Shown piece by piece: positions 33,789 to 41,909 of a stretch of DNA of 64,000 bases; positions within the stretch are counted from its first letter, which is position 1; each line of letters starts with the position of its first letter. The notes below the pieces were generated by a model. The model worked only from the letters and a program-made list of their open reading frames with translations, was not told where the DNA came from and did not search any database. The position numbers and the translations under genes were made by a program. The stretch is from Pseudarthrobacter sp. NS4 (GTDB taxonomy: Bacteria > Actinomycetota > Actinomycetes > Actinomycetales > Micrococcaceae): assembly GCF_024758005.1 (NCBI RefSeq), contig NZ_CP103288.1, positions 4,278,001 through 4,342,000 of the forward strand. The letters are read 5' to 3'.

Positions 33789-33813
33789 GGCGGCGCGCCC
33801 GGCCCGCCGCGCG

Positions 33814-35004
33814 TCAGCGGGCGCCAGGCCAGCCGGTGTAGGCCTCGGCGAGGTAGGCCAGTCCGTGCCGTGAGGAGACCACGGAGCTGAGTTCGCCGAG
33901 TTGGCGGGCGCGGGAGAAGTCGTCGGCGTCAGCCGGGGTGTGCAGCATGGTGGTCATCCAGTAGGAGAACTGCTGCGCCTTCCATACCCGTTCCAGGGCG
34001 CGGTCGCTGTAGGCCTCCAGCAGGCGGTCCGAGCCGGAGTTGTAGTGGCTGTCGAGTCCTTCGAAGAGGACTTTGACGTCATGGATCGCCAGGTTCAGGC
34101 CCTTGGCACCGGTGGGCGGAACGGTGTGCGCCGCGTCACCCGCCAGGAAGAGGTTGCCGTGGCGCATCGGGGTGTGGACAAAGCTGCGGAACGGCAGCAC
34201 CATCTTCTCGATGACCGGGCCTTCCTTGAGTTCGAAGCCGTTGCCGTTCACCCGGCTGCGGAACTCGGCCCAGATCCGGTCGTCATCCCAGTTGGCAACG
34301 TTTTCCCTGGGGTCGCACTGGAAGTACATCCGCTGCACGGTTTCCGTTCGCTGGCTGATCAGGGCGAAGCCGTTGGCGGAGTTGGCATAGATCAGTTCAT
34401 CGGAACTGCGCGGGGCCTCGGCGAGGATGCCGAACCATGCGAAGGGGTATTCGTGGAAGTACCATTTGCGGTGCGCCTCGGGGATCTGGAACCGGCAGTG
34501 GCTGCGGGAACCGTCCGCACCCACCAGGAAGTCGGCCTGGATCTCGAACTCCACGCCCTCGGCGTCCGTGAACCAGACCTTCGGCTTTCCTTCCAGGTCA
34601 TGCACGGTGGTGTCCGTGACGCTGTAGCGGACGTCACCGCCGTCGGCCTTCCTGCGGGCGGCGAGGTCCAGGAAAACGTCCGTCTGGGGATACAGCCAGA
34701 CGGACTCCCCCACCAGGTCTTTGAAGTCCACGCGGTGGCTTTCGCCGTTGAAGCGCAGTTCGATGCCGTCGTGCCGGTCTCCGTCACGCAGCACCCGGTC
34801 CGAGACTCCGCTGTCCACCAGCAGGTTGACCGTGCCGTGTTCGAGGATGCCGGCGCGGACGGTTTCGGAGATCTCCTTGTGGCTGCGGACCTCGATCACC
34901 GTGGAGTCGATGCCGGCTTTCGCCAGCAGGTGGGAGAGCATCAGCCCGGCAGGACCGGCACCCATGATGGCCACCCGGGTAGAGATGATCTTGCGTGCTG
35001 CCAT
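33814..35004 (-). CDS. pobA: 4-Hydroxybenzoate 3-monooxygenase
   Basis: A 396-residue FAD monooxygenase that makes protocatechuate from 4-hydroxybenzoate using NAD(P)H and O2; its product feeds the pca operon about 19 kb further on. It has the GxGxxG site (MGAGPAGLMLSHLL), the DG fingerprint GADGSRSHCRF, and GDAAHTVPPTGAKGLNLAIHD. The RAGILEHGTVNLL block is typical of the PobA family. The gene follows an IclR gene on the same strand after 117 bases, with a shared motif in both leaders. Confidence 0.95.
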   Translation of the reverse strand: MAARKIISTRVAIMGAGPAGLMLSHLLAKAGIDSTVIEVRSHKEISETVRAGILEHGTVNLLVDSGVSDRVLRDGDRHDGIELRFNGESHRVDFKDLVGESVWLYPQTDVFLDLAARRKADGGDVRYSVTDTTVHDLEGKPKVWFTDAEGVEFEIQADFLVGADGSRSHCRFQIPEAHRKWYFHEYPFAWFGILAEAPRSSDELIYANSANGFALISQRTETVQRMYFQCDPRENVANWDDDRIWAEFRSRVNGNGFELKEGPVIEKMVLPFRSFVHTPMRHGNLFLAGDAAHTVPPTGAKGLNLAIHDVKVLFEGLDSHYNSGSDRLLEAYSDRALERVWKAQQFSYWMTTMLHTPADADDFSRARQLGELSSVVSSRHGLAYLAEAYTGWPGAR

Positions 35005-35100
35005 GGTTCTTCTCGCTTCGTTGCGGGGCCCGCGTGGCGGTGCCGGGGGAATTGGTCTGCCCCCAGTGTGCGCTTGAAGAAGTGGCTGACGTTACGCCAA

Positions 35101-35113
35101 TTCCGTTGAATGG
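35101..35113. promoter_or_regulatory. 13-bp motif TTCCGTTGAATGG in the pobA leader
   Basis: The identical 13-mer occurs in the leader of the IclR gene at 35877-35889. Two exact copies, one before each gene of the pair, suggest an IclR-type operator for pobA and autoregulation. Confidence 0.6.
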
Positions 35114-35121
35114 GAGCGGCG

Positions 35122-35865
35122 TCAGGAATCACCTAGGCTGCGGGAAATGCCGCGGGCGGCAGTCTGTAGCGCGGGCACCAGTGCTTGAAGGCGCACCTCG
35201 CGCAAGGGAACCACGACGCCGAGGGACGCCACCGCCCGTTGCCTGCGGTTGAGCACGGGGACGGCGATGCCCCAGGTGTCGGGATCCACGACGCCAGCCA
35301 GCTGGGCGAAGCCCTGGCGGGAAGTTTCGCTGAGCAGCGCCCGGATGGCTTCCCTGGTGACCTTCCCGTCGGGGTCCGCGAACTGCCCAAGATATTCAGC
35401 CTGCAGGGCCTTGTCCTGGTGCCCCATAAGCGCCAGCCCTGCCGAAGAGATGTGGATGGGCATCCTGCCGGCCACCTGGGCACGGTTGGCCACGGATCCC
35501 CGCCTTGACAGCCTTTCCACGAAGAGCGCCTCCCACCCGTCCAGCACCGCCAGGTTCACGTTCTGGTTGAGCACCTGCTGGATGTCTTCCATGAACGGCA
35601 TCGCCGCCTGCCTCAAGGCAAGGGTTGGGGAGGTCCGGTTCACCAGCTCCCACAGCCGCAGCCCGGGCCGCACCATGCCGTCGGGGCCGGCCTCCAGGAG
35701 GCCATGCCCCGCCAGCTGCCGGACCAGCCGGTGGGTGGTGGTGAGTGGCAGGCCCGCACGGACGGAAAGCTCGGACAGCTGCAGGGCGCTCACATCCTGC
35801 GGAAAGGCTGAGATGAGCCGGACGATCCGGTCCACCACCGAATCACCGGACCTCGAATTCGCCAC
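35122..35865 (-). CDS. IclR-family transcriptional regulator, probable regulator of pobA
   Basis: A 247-residue protein with N-terminal winged HTH (ALQLSELSVRAGLPLTTTHRLVRQLAGHGLL) at about residues 27-58 and the C-terminal effector domain of IclR regulators. It is different from the PcaR at 47.1 kb. Its gene lies directly upstream of pobA on the same strand, and both leaders carry the same 13-mer, so it is inferred to control pobA. Effector would be 4-hydroxybenzoate by analogy with PobR. Confidence 0.85.
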   Translation of the reverse strand: MANSRSGDSVVDRIVRLISAFPQDVSALQLSELSVRAGLPLTTTHRLVRQLAGHGLLEAGPDGMVRPGLRLWELVNRTSPTLALRQAAMPFMEDIQQVLNQNVNLAVLDGWEALFVERLSRRGSVANRAQVAGRMPIHISSAGLALMGHQDKALQAEYLGQFADPDGKVTREAIRALLSETSRQGFAQLAGVVDPDTWGIAVPVLNRRQRAVASLGVVVPLREVRLQALVPALQTAARGISRSLGDS

Positions 35866-35876
35866 ACCTCACCAGC

Positions 35877-35889
35877 TTCCGTTGAATGG
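35877..35889. promoter_or_regulatory. Second copy of TTCCGTTGAATGG, upstream of the IclR gene
   Basis: Exact copy of 35101-35113, 12 bp before the IclR-family start codon; see the pobA leader motif. Flanking bases differ, so the match is not due to a longer duplication. Confidence 0.6.
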
Positions 35890-35925
35890 TTGTGGCCTCA
35901 GGGTACCTTCCGACGCGAAAGGCGG

Positions 35926-36984
35926 CTAGGCCATCGTGGTCCGTTGCCGAAGCCGGCGCCGCACGTCCGGCGCCAGCACCACGGCGATGCCGACGGCGGC
36001 CCCGATCACGGTTTCGATGATGCGGTCCCGGAGCAGGATGGCAGGTGCCGACGGGACCACCAGCAGTGTGGAGATCAGGGCCAGCGGCGTGACGAACACC
36101 TGGGCCAGCAAATACTGGCGGATGATAAACAGTTCGGCACCGAACTGGCACAGTGCCATGACGAGCACCGTCTGCCATGGCTGCAGTTCCAGCAGCACTA
36201 TTCCGGCCAGGATCACCAGGCCCAGCACAGTGCCAATGATCCTTTGGATTCCACGGCGTACCCGGTGGCGGGTCGTGTGACCCACCAGGGGAACGACGGC
36301 GGCCACCATCGCCCAGTAGTTGTGGCCGAATCCGAGCCGTTCCCCTGCCCACGTAGCCAGGGACCCGGCCAGCCCCGCCGCCACCAGGTAGCCGAGGCCT
36401 TCCAGCCATGCAGCCCGCTTCTCATCTGGTGTGCGCCGGATAGGCGGGGGCCGTACCCACGGCGTGCGGTGGCTGGGCAGCACGCGGGAGGAGAACCCGA
36501 TCACCAGGCAGAAACCGGTGGTGAGGACCGATACCAGCATGCCCTGCCACAACGGTGGTTGATTAGGGATGGATGCTATGGCCGCAAAGGCAAAGATGTG
36601 GAAGAGGGAACCGGCCGGGCGCAGGCGCAGCCAGGAAATCGCCACTGAGCAGCCGCCGGCAACCACGGTGGTGGCCAGGACCAGCAGCCACGTGGTGGTG
36701 GAGCGGTCCAGCCCCCAAGCAGCTTCGATCCTCGCGGCAAGGGACGCCAGGAGGATCACCAGCAACATCAGCAGCCCGGCCCGCATCTGCAGGGCGAAGC
36801 GGGCGGCATGGGGTTCGCCGCGGCCGTAGATTCCGGTGAAAGCGCCGAAGGACGCGAAGATGGCCAGGTCCAGCCGCCCCAGGAGTACCAGCGAGAAGAG
36901 CGGTACAAATACTCCTACCGCGCAGCTCAGGGCAGGATGGTGGTCCTTGTTGGCGGGAGCAATGCTGAACATCTCAGCGAGCAT
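35926..36984 (-). CDS. FUSC/aromatic-acid-exporter-type membrane protein
   Basis: About 352 residues from ATG 36984 with some nine hydrophobic segments in two blocks. The second block (YWAMVAAVVPLVGHTTRHRVRRGIQRIIGTVLGLVILAGIV) matches the FUSC/YccS signature found in fusaric-acid-resistance and aromatic acid efflux proteins. Alternative starts are GTG 36990 or ATG 36972; the upstream open frame is not credible. It lies next to pobA/IclR, but has its own leader, and is divergent from the MFS operon. Confidence 0.75.
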   Translation of the reverse strand: MLAEMFSIAPANKDHHPALSCAVGVFVPLFSLVLLGRLDLAIFASFGAFTGIYGRGEPHAARFALQMRAGLLMLLVILLASLAARIEAAWGLDRSTTTWLLVLATTVVAGGCSVAISWLRLRPAGSLFHIFAFAAIASIPNQPPLWQGMLVSVLTTGFCLVIGFSSRVLPSHRTPWVRPPPIRRTPDEKRAAWLEGLGYLVAAGLAGSLATWAGERLGFGHNYWAMVAAVVPLVGHTTRHRVRRGIQRIIGTVLGLVILAGIVLLELQPWQTVLVMALCQFGAELFIIRQYLLAQVFVTPLALISTLLVVPSAPAILLRDRIIETVIGAAVGIAVVLAPDVRRRLRQRTTMA

Positions 36985-37176
36985 CTTCACGTGGCAATAG
37001 CACCTTTCCTGCGGTACCTGGTGCTGGTCTGACGGGCGGCCGCGCTGACGTTCCTTCAGAATCCTACGCCCGGCGTGCTTCCCACGATCGGAACGGCGGC
37101 GCAACACAACTTCGTCCGTCCCGGTGAACCGTTCACGCCCGCGGAATCAGCCGCGCCATCGGCTCGCAGCCAGTCA

Positions 37177-37244
37177 TCCCAACCAGGTCGCAGCAGGTGT
37201 CGTTTTGAGGCGTGATAACGACACCTGCTGCTACTTAGTTGGGA
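37177..37244. repeat. 68-bp REP-like hairpin element
   Basis: A symmetric structure with one centre at 37210.5. Outer arms TCCCAAC (37177-37183) and GTTGGGA (37238-37244); 6-nt internal loops on each side; inner arms GCAGCAGGTGTCGTT (37190-37204) and AACGACACCTGCTGC (37217-37231), all perfect; 12-nt terminal loop. It lies upstream of the MFS promoter and is not a terminator of a neighbour, since both flanking genes diverge. Its form is that of a REP/MITE-type repeat or a cruciform. Confidence 0.75.
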
Positions 37245-37323
37245 TTTGAGGGCAGGCAGGTACCACCGCGCGCAGTCACAATCCGTTTGCGGGCCACCTG
37301 AAGACTGGACTTCGCCAAAACCC

Positions 37324-37352
37324 TTGACAGTGGCGCGGGTCACTCTTATCTT
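37324..37352 (+). promoter_or_regulatory. Sigma-70-type promoter of the MFS/hydantoinase operon
   Basis: -35 TTGACA (37324-37329) matches consensus fully, a 17-bp spacer follows, and -10 is TATCTT (37347-37352), 4 of 6 matches. The predicted start lies in the operator palindrome just downstream. Confidence 0.68.
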
Positions 37353-37355
37353 TGA

Positions 37356-37380
37356 TTTGGGATCCCAAAATGGGATCCCA
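37356..37380. promoter_or_regulatory. Double palindromic operator for a GntR/VanR-type repressor
   Basis: TTTGGGATCCCAAA (37356-37369) is a perfect 14-bp palindrome, and TGGGATCCCA (37371-37380) is a second one, centres 13 bp apart. It overlaps the predicted transcription start. The core resembles TTGGATCCAA-type sites of FCD-domain GntR regulators, and the operon encodes exactly such a protein. Confidence 0.72.
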
Positions 37381-37527
37381 AACGACAAGGCCGGGGACAC
37401 GGCGCTCCGGATCGCCCACCACGGCCTTTGTACTAACGGATTCGCAGACTCAAACCCCTGCATTTCCGGCCCGCACCCTCCCCCCCATACCTCCCCCACC
37501 CGTAAACTTCCCCGTGAAGGAGAAGCT

Positions 37528-38892
37528 GTGTCTATCCCAAATACTGAAACAGCAGCGGCGTCTGCCGCTGGCGACGCCACCGATGCAACAACGGGACAGC
37601 CCCCGAAGGACGGCGTGCAAAGGCGCACCACCGTCCGCTGGAAGCTTTTCCTGCTGCTGTTGGTCCTGGTTGCCGTCAACTACATCGACCGGGGTTCCAT
37701 CTCGGTTGCGCTCCCCATCATCCAGAAGGAATTCAACCTCGCCCCTGAGCTGGTGGGACTCCTGCTCTCAGCCTTCTTTTGGACCTATGCCCTGATGCAG
37801 ATCCCTGTTGGCTGGCTGATCGACAAGTTCGGCCCCCGCAAGGTCATGACCGCATCCTGCGTCGGCTGGGGCGCTGCCACTGCGGCCTCAGGCATGGCAG
37901 GAGGGTTCCTCAGCATGTTCATTGCCCGCATGGGCATTGGCGTTACCGAGGCCGGAGTAATGCCCGCCGGCGGAAAGCTCAACGCCATCTGGATGCACAA
38001 GTCCGAACGTGGCCGCGGCGCAACCATCCTGGACGCCGGTGCACCGCTGGGCGCGGGCCTGGGCGGCATCATCATCGCCGGCCTGATCGCCTCCACCGGC
38101 AGCTGGCGCATGGCCTTCGTGATCGCCGGCGCTGCCACTGTCCTCATGGGCCTGGCGGTCTGGTGGTACGTCCGGGACAATCCCCGTGAACACCGCGGCG
38201 TCAACGAGGCAGAGGCCGCCTATATTGAAGCCTCCCATGCGGCCGAGGATGCCGAGGCGAAGGCAGACGGCAGCCAGGGCAAGCGTGCACTGCTCCCCTA
38301 CCTGCGGTTCCGCTCCTTCTGGGCCATGTGCTTCGGCTGGCTGGGATTCAACGGAGTGTTCTACGGCCTGCTGACCTGGGGCCCGCTCTACCTGGCCCAG
38401 GCCAAGGGCTTCGACCTGAAAACCATCGGCTGGTCCACCTTCCTGATCTTCGGCGCCGGGTTCGTTGGTGAAATCATCGGCGGCACCATTGCCGACAAGT
38501 GGCGCGCATCCGGCGCCTCAGCCAACCGCGTCATGCGGACCCTGCTGGGCATCTCCAGCGCGGTGGTCATTGGCGGCCTCATCGGCGTCACGGTGGTCCC
38601 TGACCCCACCACGGCCGTAGTACTGCTCTCCCTGGTCATGTTCTTCCTGCGCTGGGTGGGCCTCTTCTGGAGCATCCCCTCCATCCTGGGCGGGCGCACC
38701 AACGCCGGCGTGCTGGGCGGGGCCATGAACTTCAGCGGCAACATCTCCGGCTTCGTTACTCCCATCGCCGTCGGGCTCATTGTGGGCGCAACCGGGTCAT
38801 ACACCTGGGCGCTGCTCTACTTCGTGGGATCCGCAATCGTCATGGGCGCCTCGGTCCTGACCCTGAATTACAACAAGCGGCTTCCTGTCTAA
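37528..38892 (+). CDS. MFS transporter, anion:cation symporter (ACS) type
   Basis: A 454-residue permease with 12 predicted helices. MFS signatures: VNYIDRGSISVALPIIQKEF at the first helix, and WLIDKFGPRKVM in the loop 2-3. The LLLSAFFWTYALMQIPVGWLIDKFG block is typical of the ACS group, which imports sugar acids, aromatic acids and similar anions. Start is GTG 37528 with GAAGGAG 5 bases before; the earlier frame is leader. First gene of the five-gene operon, so it probably imports the pathway substrate. Confidence 0.85.
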   Translation: MSIPNTETAAASAAGDATDATTGQPPKDGVQRRTTVRWKLFLLLLVLVAVNYIDRGSISVALPIIQKEFNLAPELVGLLLSAFFWTYALMQIPVGWLIDKFGPRKVMTASCVGWGAATAASGMAGGFLSMFIARMGIGVTEAGVMPAGGKLNAIWMHKSERGRGATILDAGAPLGAGLGGIIIAGLIASTGSWRMAFVIAGAATVLMGLAVWWYVRDNPREHRGVNEAEAAYIEASHAAEDAEAKADGSQGKRALLPYLRFRSFWAMCFGWLGFNGVFYGLLTWGPLYLAQAKGFDLKTIGWSTFLIFGAGFVGEIIGGTIADKWRASGASANRVMRTLLGISSAVVIGGLIGVTVVPDPTTAVVLLSLVMFFLRWVGLFWSIPSILGGRTNAGVLGGAMNFSGNISGFVTPIAVGLIVGATGSYTWALLYFVGSAIVMGASVLTLNYNKRLPV

Positions 38893-38970
38893 GCTAGCCA
38901 TCCAAGGCAACACTCACTCCACGCTTCCGCTGCCGGGAGCAGCGTCACACGGAAATCCGAATGGAGCACC

Positions 38971-39654
38971 ATGCTTACTGCAGAAGACACCCAGGACAAG
39001 GAACGCCCGCTCCGCGAGGCTGTCCGGGATACGCTCCGCACCCGGATTTTCGAAGGACACTACGCTCCCGGCACGCGGTTGGTGGAACGCGACCTTGCAG
39101 CAGAATTCTCCGTTTCCCGGCTGCCGGTCCGTGAAGCCCTTCGCATGCTCCGCCAGGAAGGCCTCGTCAGCGACCGGGGTGCGAGGGGGGCCGAGGTCAG
39201 CACGCTCAGCCCCAAAGACGTGGAGGACCTCTTCGATGTCCGACAGTCCCTGGAAGTCCTGGCATGCCGGCTGGCCGCCATACGGGCCACCCGGGAGGAC
39301 CTCACTCACCTGAAAGACCTCCTGGACAGCGCGGAGAGCCTCCTTGCCAAAGGCGCGGTTATGGAAGCCCACCGAGCCAACAGTGAGTTCCATGACGCCA
39401 TCACCGGCATCGCTGACAACAACTTCCTCAAATCAGCACTCGAACCCCTCCAGGGCCGCATGCACTGGCTCTTCCGGCATGTCGCCGACCTGCCGGAACT
39501 CATCCAGGAACACCGTGAACTGTATGCCGCCATCGCAAGCGGCGACCCCGACCGGGCAGCCGCCAAGTCTGCTTCCCACATCGGCAAGTACCGCGAACAG
39601 TTCCCCGAGGACTTCAAGAAGACCGAACCAGAATTTCACCGGAAGAAGAAATGA
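38971..39654 (+). CDS. GntR-family regulator with FCD domain
   Basis: A 227-residue regulator. The N-terminal winged HTH (LVERDLAAEFSVSRLPVREALRMLRQEGLV) is at about residues 36-66; the C-terminal FCD all-helical ligand domain includes EFHDAITGIADNNFL and HRELYAAIASGD, with His/Asp residues for metal. It is the second gene of the operon and most likely binds the palindromes before the MFS gene. The stop overlaps the next start (ATGA). Confidence 0.9.
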   Translation: MLTAEDTQDKERPLREAVRDTLRTRIFEGHYAPGTRLVERDLAAEFSVSRLPVREALRMLRQEGLVSDRGARGAEVSTLSPKDVEDLFDVRQSLEVLACRLAAIRATREDLTHLKDLLDSAESLLAKGAVMEAHRANSEFHDAITGIADNNFLKSALEPLQGRMHWLFRHVADLPELIQEHRELYAAIASGDPDRAAAKSASHIGKYREQFPEDFKKTEPEFHRKKK

Positions 39655-40439
39655 AACTTCTCGTCATCAACCCCAACATCAGCGACGATGTCACTGCCCT
39701 TATTGAATCGGAAGCACTTCGTTCCGCCGCTCCCGGCACCGAACTTTTGGTCCGCACCGCCGGCCACGGCGTGGAGTACATCGAGACCCGCTTCGAGTCA
39801 CTCATCGCCTCCGCAGCGGTAGCTGAACTCGTCGCCGAATACACCCGCCCCGGCGGCGAATCCGTGGACGGCGTGGTGGTGGCCGCGTTCGGCGATCCGG
39901 GAATGCCTGCCCTTAAGGAACTGGCGGACGTTCCGGTCATCGGCATCACCGAGGCCGCGCTCTGCGCCGCCTCGCTTCAGGGCCACCGCTTTTCCATCAT
40001 CGCCATCTCGGACCGGATCCAGCCCTGGTACCGCGACTGCGTGGAGCGGTTCGGGCTGGCCGGACGGCTCGCCTCCATCCGGTCCATCAACGAGTCCCTG
40101 AACAGCATCGGCTCCGTCCAGCAGGACTTCAAGGACACCCTCCTGGCACTAAGCCGGCAGGCCGTAACCGAGGACGGGGCAGACGTCGTCATTCTGGCCG
40201 GCGCCCCGCTGGCCGGGCTTGCCCGCGAGCTCAGGGAACAGATTCCCGTGCCGGTGGTGGACGGCATCTCTGCAGGAATCCGGATGACCGAAGCTGTTGT
40301 GGGCCTGCAGTCCGGGTCCCACCGCGCCGGCGCCTTCGCTCCCCCACCCGTCAAGGGACGTAAAGGGCTCTCCGAAAACCTCGGCGCCGCGCTTGCCGCA
40401 GCACAGGAGAAGGCCCACGATTCCGCACCCACTGCCTAG
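39651..40439 (+). CDS. Hydantoin racemase (HyuE)-like Asp/Glu racemase-fold protein lacking both catalytic cysteines
   Basis: A 262-residue protein clearly related to hydantoin racemases: N-terminus MKLLVINPNISDDVT, AFGDPGMPALKEL, and VPVVDGISAGIRMTEAVVGL. In characterised HyuE the catalytic cysteines lie in the strings IACFGDPG and LGCAG. Here those places are VAAFGDPG (Ala79) and LAGAP (Gly184), so both are gone, by hand alignment. A two-base racemase chemistry is then not possible. It may be a different activity, a non-catalytic partner, or a binding protein. It overlaps the GntR stop by 4 bases and precedes the hydantoinase by 28. Confidence 0.8.
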   Translation: MKLLVINPNISDDVTALIESEALRSAAPGTELLVRTAGHGVEYIETRFESLIASAAVAELVAEYTRPGGESVDGVVVAAFGDPGMPALKELADVPVIGITEAALCAASLQGHRFSIIAISDRIQPWYRDCVERFGLAGRLASIRSINESLNSIGSVQQDFKDTLLALSRQAVTEDGADVVILAGAPLAGLARELREQIPVPVVDGISAGIRMTEAVVGLQSGSHRAGAFAPPPVKGRKGLSENLGAALAAAQEKAHDSAPTA

Positions 40440-40467
40440 AAGCCGCTTTTTTCAAAGGAGGACACCG

Positions 40468-41901
40468 ATGTCCAACCAGCCAGACCTTGTCATCACCAAC
40501 GCCACCGTGGTCAACGCCCTCGGCCGCCAAGAGGCCCACATTGTTATCCGGGAGGGGCGCATCACCGCGCTGGTTGACGCAGCTGAGGCCGCCCCGGACG
40601 CCGCCCGAACCATCGACGCCTCGGGGAAGCTCGTGATCCCCGGCGGCGTGGACGGCCACTGCCACGTGGCCCAGGTGACGGGCCGCTTCCGGACCCTGGA
40701 CGACTACCGGACCACATCCACCGCTGCCCTCTGGGGCGGGACCACCACCATCATCGACTTCGGGATTCCCCGCGATGCCCAGGAAACACCGCTGGCAGCC
40801 GTCCTGCACAAAAAGGAACTCGCCACCGAATCCAGGTGCGATGTTGCGCTCCACGGGGCCGTGATCAGCTGGGACGAAACCGTCCCCTGGCAGCTGGAGC
40901 AGCTTGCCGCCGAGGGCGTGCGCTCCGTGAAGATGTACACCACCAACCGTGGCACCACCATGGCCGACGGCGGCACCATCCTGAAGGTCATGCGTGAAAT
41001 GGTCCGGCTGGACGGCTTGACCTACATCCACGCCGAGCATGATGCGATCATTGCCGACTGCACCGAGCAGCACGCCCAGGACGGCCGTATCGGCATCGGC
41101 CACCTGCACCGGACCCGGCCCGAGCTCGCTGAGGAGGTCTCCGTCAAGGAAACGTTGGCCATGGCCGAATACACCACGGCGCCCGTCTACTTTGTCCACC
41201 AATCAACGCCGGGGGCAGTTGATCTTGTCACCGAGGCCCGGCGCCGCGGGCTTGAGGCCTACTCCGAGACCTGCCCGCATTACGTCACGCTGGCTGACTC
41301 CGTCTACGGCTCGAAATTCCCCGAGTGGTTTGCTTGCTGCCCGCCCATGCGCAACGCCGAAACGGTGGCGGCACTCAAGTCACGGCTGGCTGCCGGGGCA
41401 ATTCACACCATGTCCTCCGACCACTCCTGCTACGACCTTTCACAGAAGCGCGAGCGCACGGACGACGTACGGGCCATGCCCCATGGCCTCCCTGGCGTGG
41501 AAACCCGGATGCCGGTCACCTTCACCACCATGACCTCCTCCGGTGCCAGCGTGGAAGACTTCGTGGAAGTTTTCTCCGCCGGCCCGGCACGAATCAATGC
41601 CGTACCAGGCAAAGGCCGCATCGCCGAAGGGTTCGACGCCGACCTGGTGATCTTCGACCCCGCGGAAGAGCGCACCGTGGACGGCCCGGCCCTGCACATG
41701 GGGACCGACTTCTCGCCGTTCGATGGACACGCCCTCACAGGCTGGCCCGCCGTCGTCATTTCGAACGGCCGGGTGGTGCTGGATGCCGAAGGTTTCCACG
41801 ATCCCGGCGCCGCCGGGCGCTTCATCACCCGCAACGGCTTCCGCCAGCACCAGTCCGCCATCCCCGCCGCCGCCGCGCACGCCGCCGCTGCAACACTTTA
41901 G
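40468..41901 (+). CDS. Dihydropyrimidinase / D-hydantoinase-family cyclic amidohydrolase
   Basis: A 477-residue cyclic amidohydrolase. Binuclear metal ligands are all present: His64 and His66 (DGHCH), carboxylated Lys155 (SVKMYTT), His188 (YIHAEH), His244 (YFVHQS) and Asp318 (SSDHS). The HCH in place of the usual HTH marks a side branch of the family. It should open a hydantoin, dihydropyrimidine or imide ring. AAAGGAGG lies 5 bases before the ATG 40468; earlier in-frame starts overlap the racemase-like gene. The context suggests a substrate whose carboxylated product is handled by the next gene. Confidence 0.88.
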   Translation: MSNQPDLVITNATVVNALGRQEAHIVIREGRITALVDAAEAAPDAARTIDASGKLVIPGGVDGHCHVAQVTGRFRTLDDYRTTSTAALWGGTTTIIDFGIPRDAQETPLAAVLHKKELATESRCDVALHGAVISWDETVPWQLEQLAAEGVRSVKMYTTNRGTTMADGGTILKVMREMVRLDGLTYIHAEHDAIIADCTEQHAQDGRIGIGHLHRTRPELAEEVSVKETLAMAEYTTAPVYFVHQSTPGAVDLVTEARRRGLEAYSETCPHYVTLADSVYGSKFPEWFACCPPMRNAETVAALKSRLAAGAIHTMSSDHSCYDLSQKRERTDDVRAMPHGLPGVETRMPVTFTTMTSSGASVEDFVEVFSAGPARINAVPGKGRIAEGFDADLVIFDPAEERTVDGPALHMGTDFSPFDGHALTGWPAVVISNGRVVLDAEGFHDPGAAGRFITRNGFRQHQSAIPAAAAHAAAATL

Positions 41902-41909
41902 GAGTCTTG

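Larger units (their letters stand above)
36985..37527. other. Non-coding region with REP-like hairpin and MFS-operon promoter
   Basis: 543 bases between divergent genes. It holds a 68-bp dyad element (37177-37244), a sigma-70-like promoter (37324-37352) and two palindromic operator boxes (37356-37380). From 36985 to 37176 I see nothing beyond probable leader of the FUSC gene. From 37381 to 37515 is a long 5' leader for the MFS gene. Confidence 0.7.

Noticed and set aside
39651..40439. Plain annotation as hydantoin racemase
   Set aside because: Both catalytic cysteines of the family appear to be replaced, so the activity should not be assumed.
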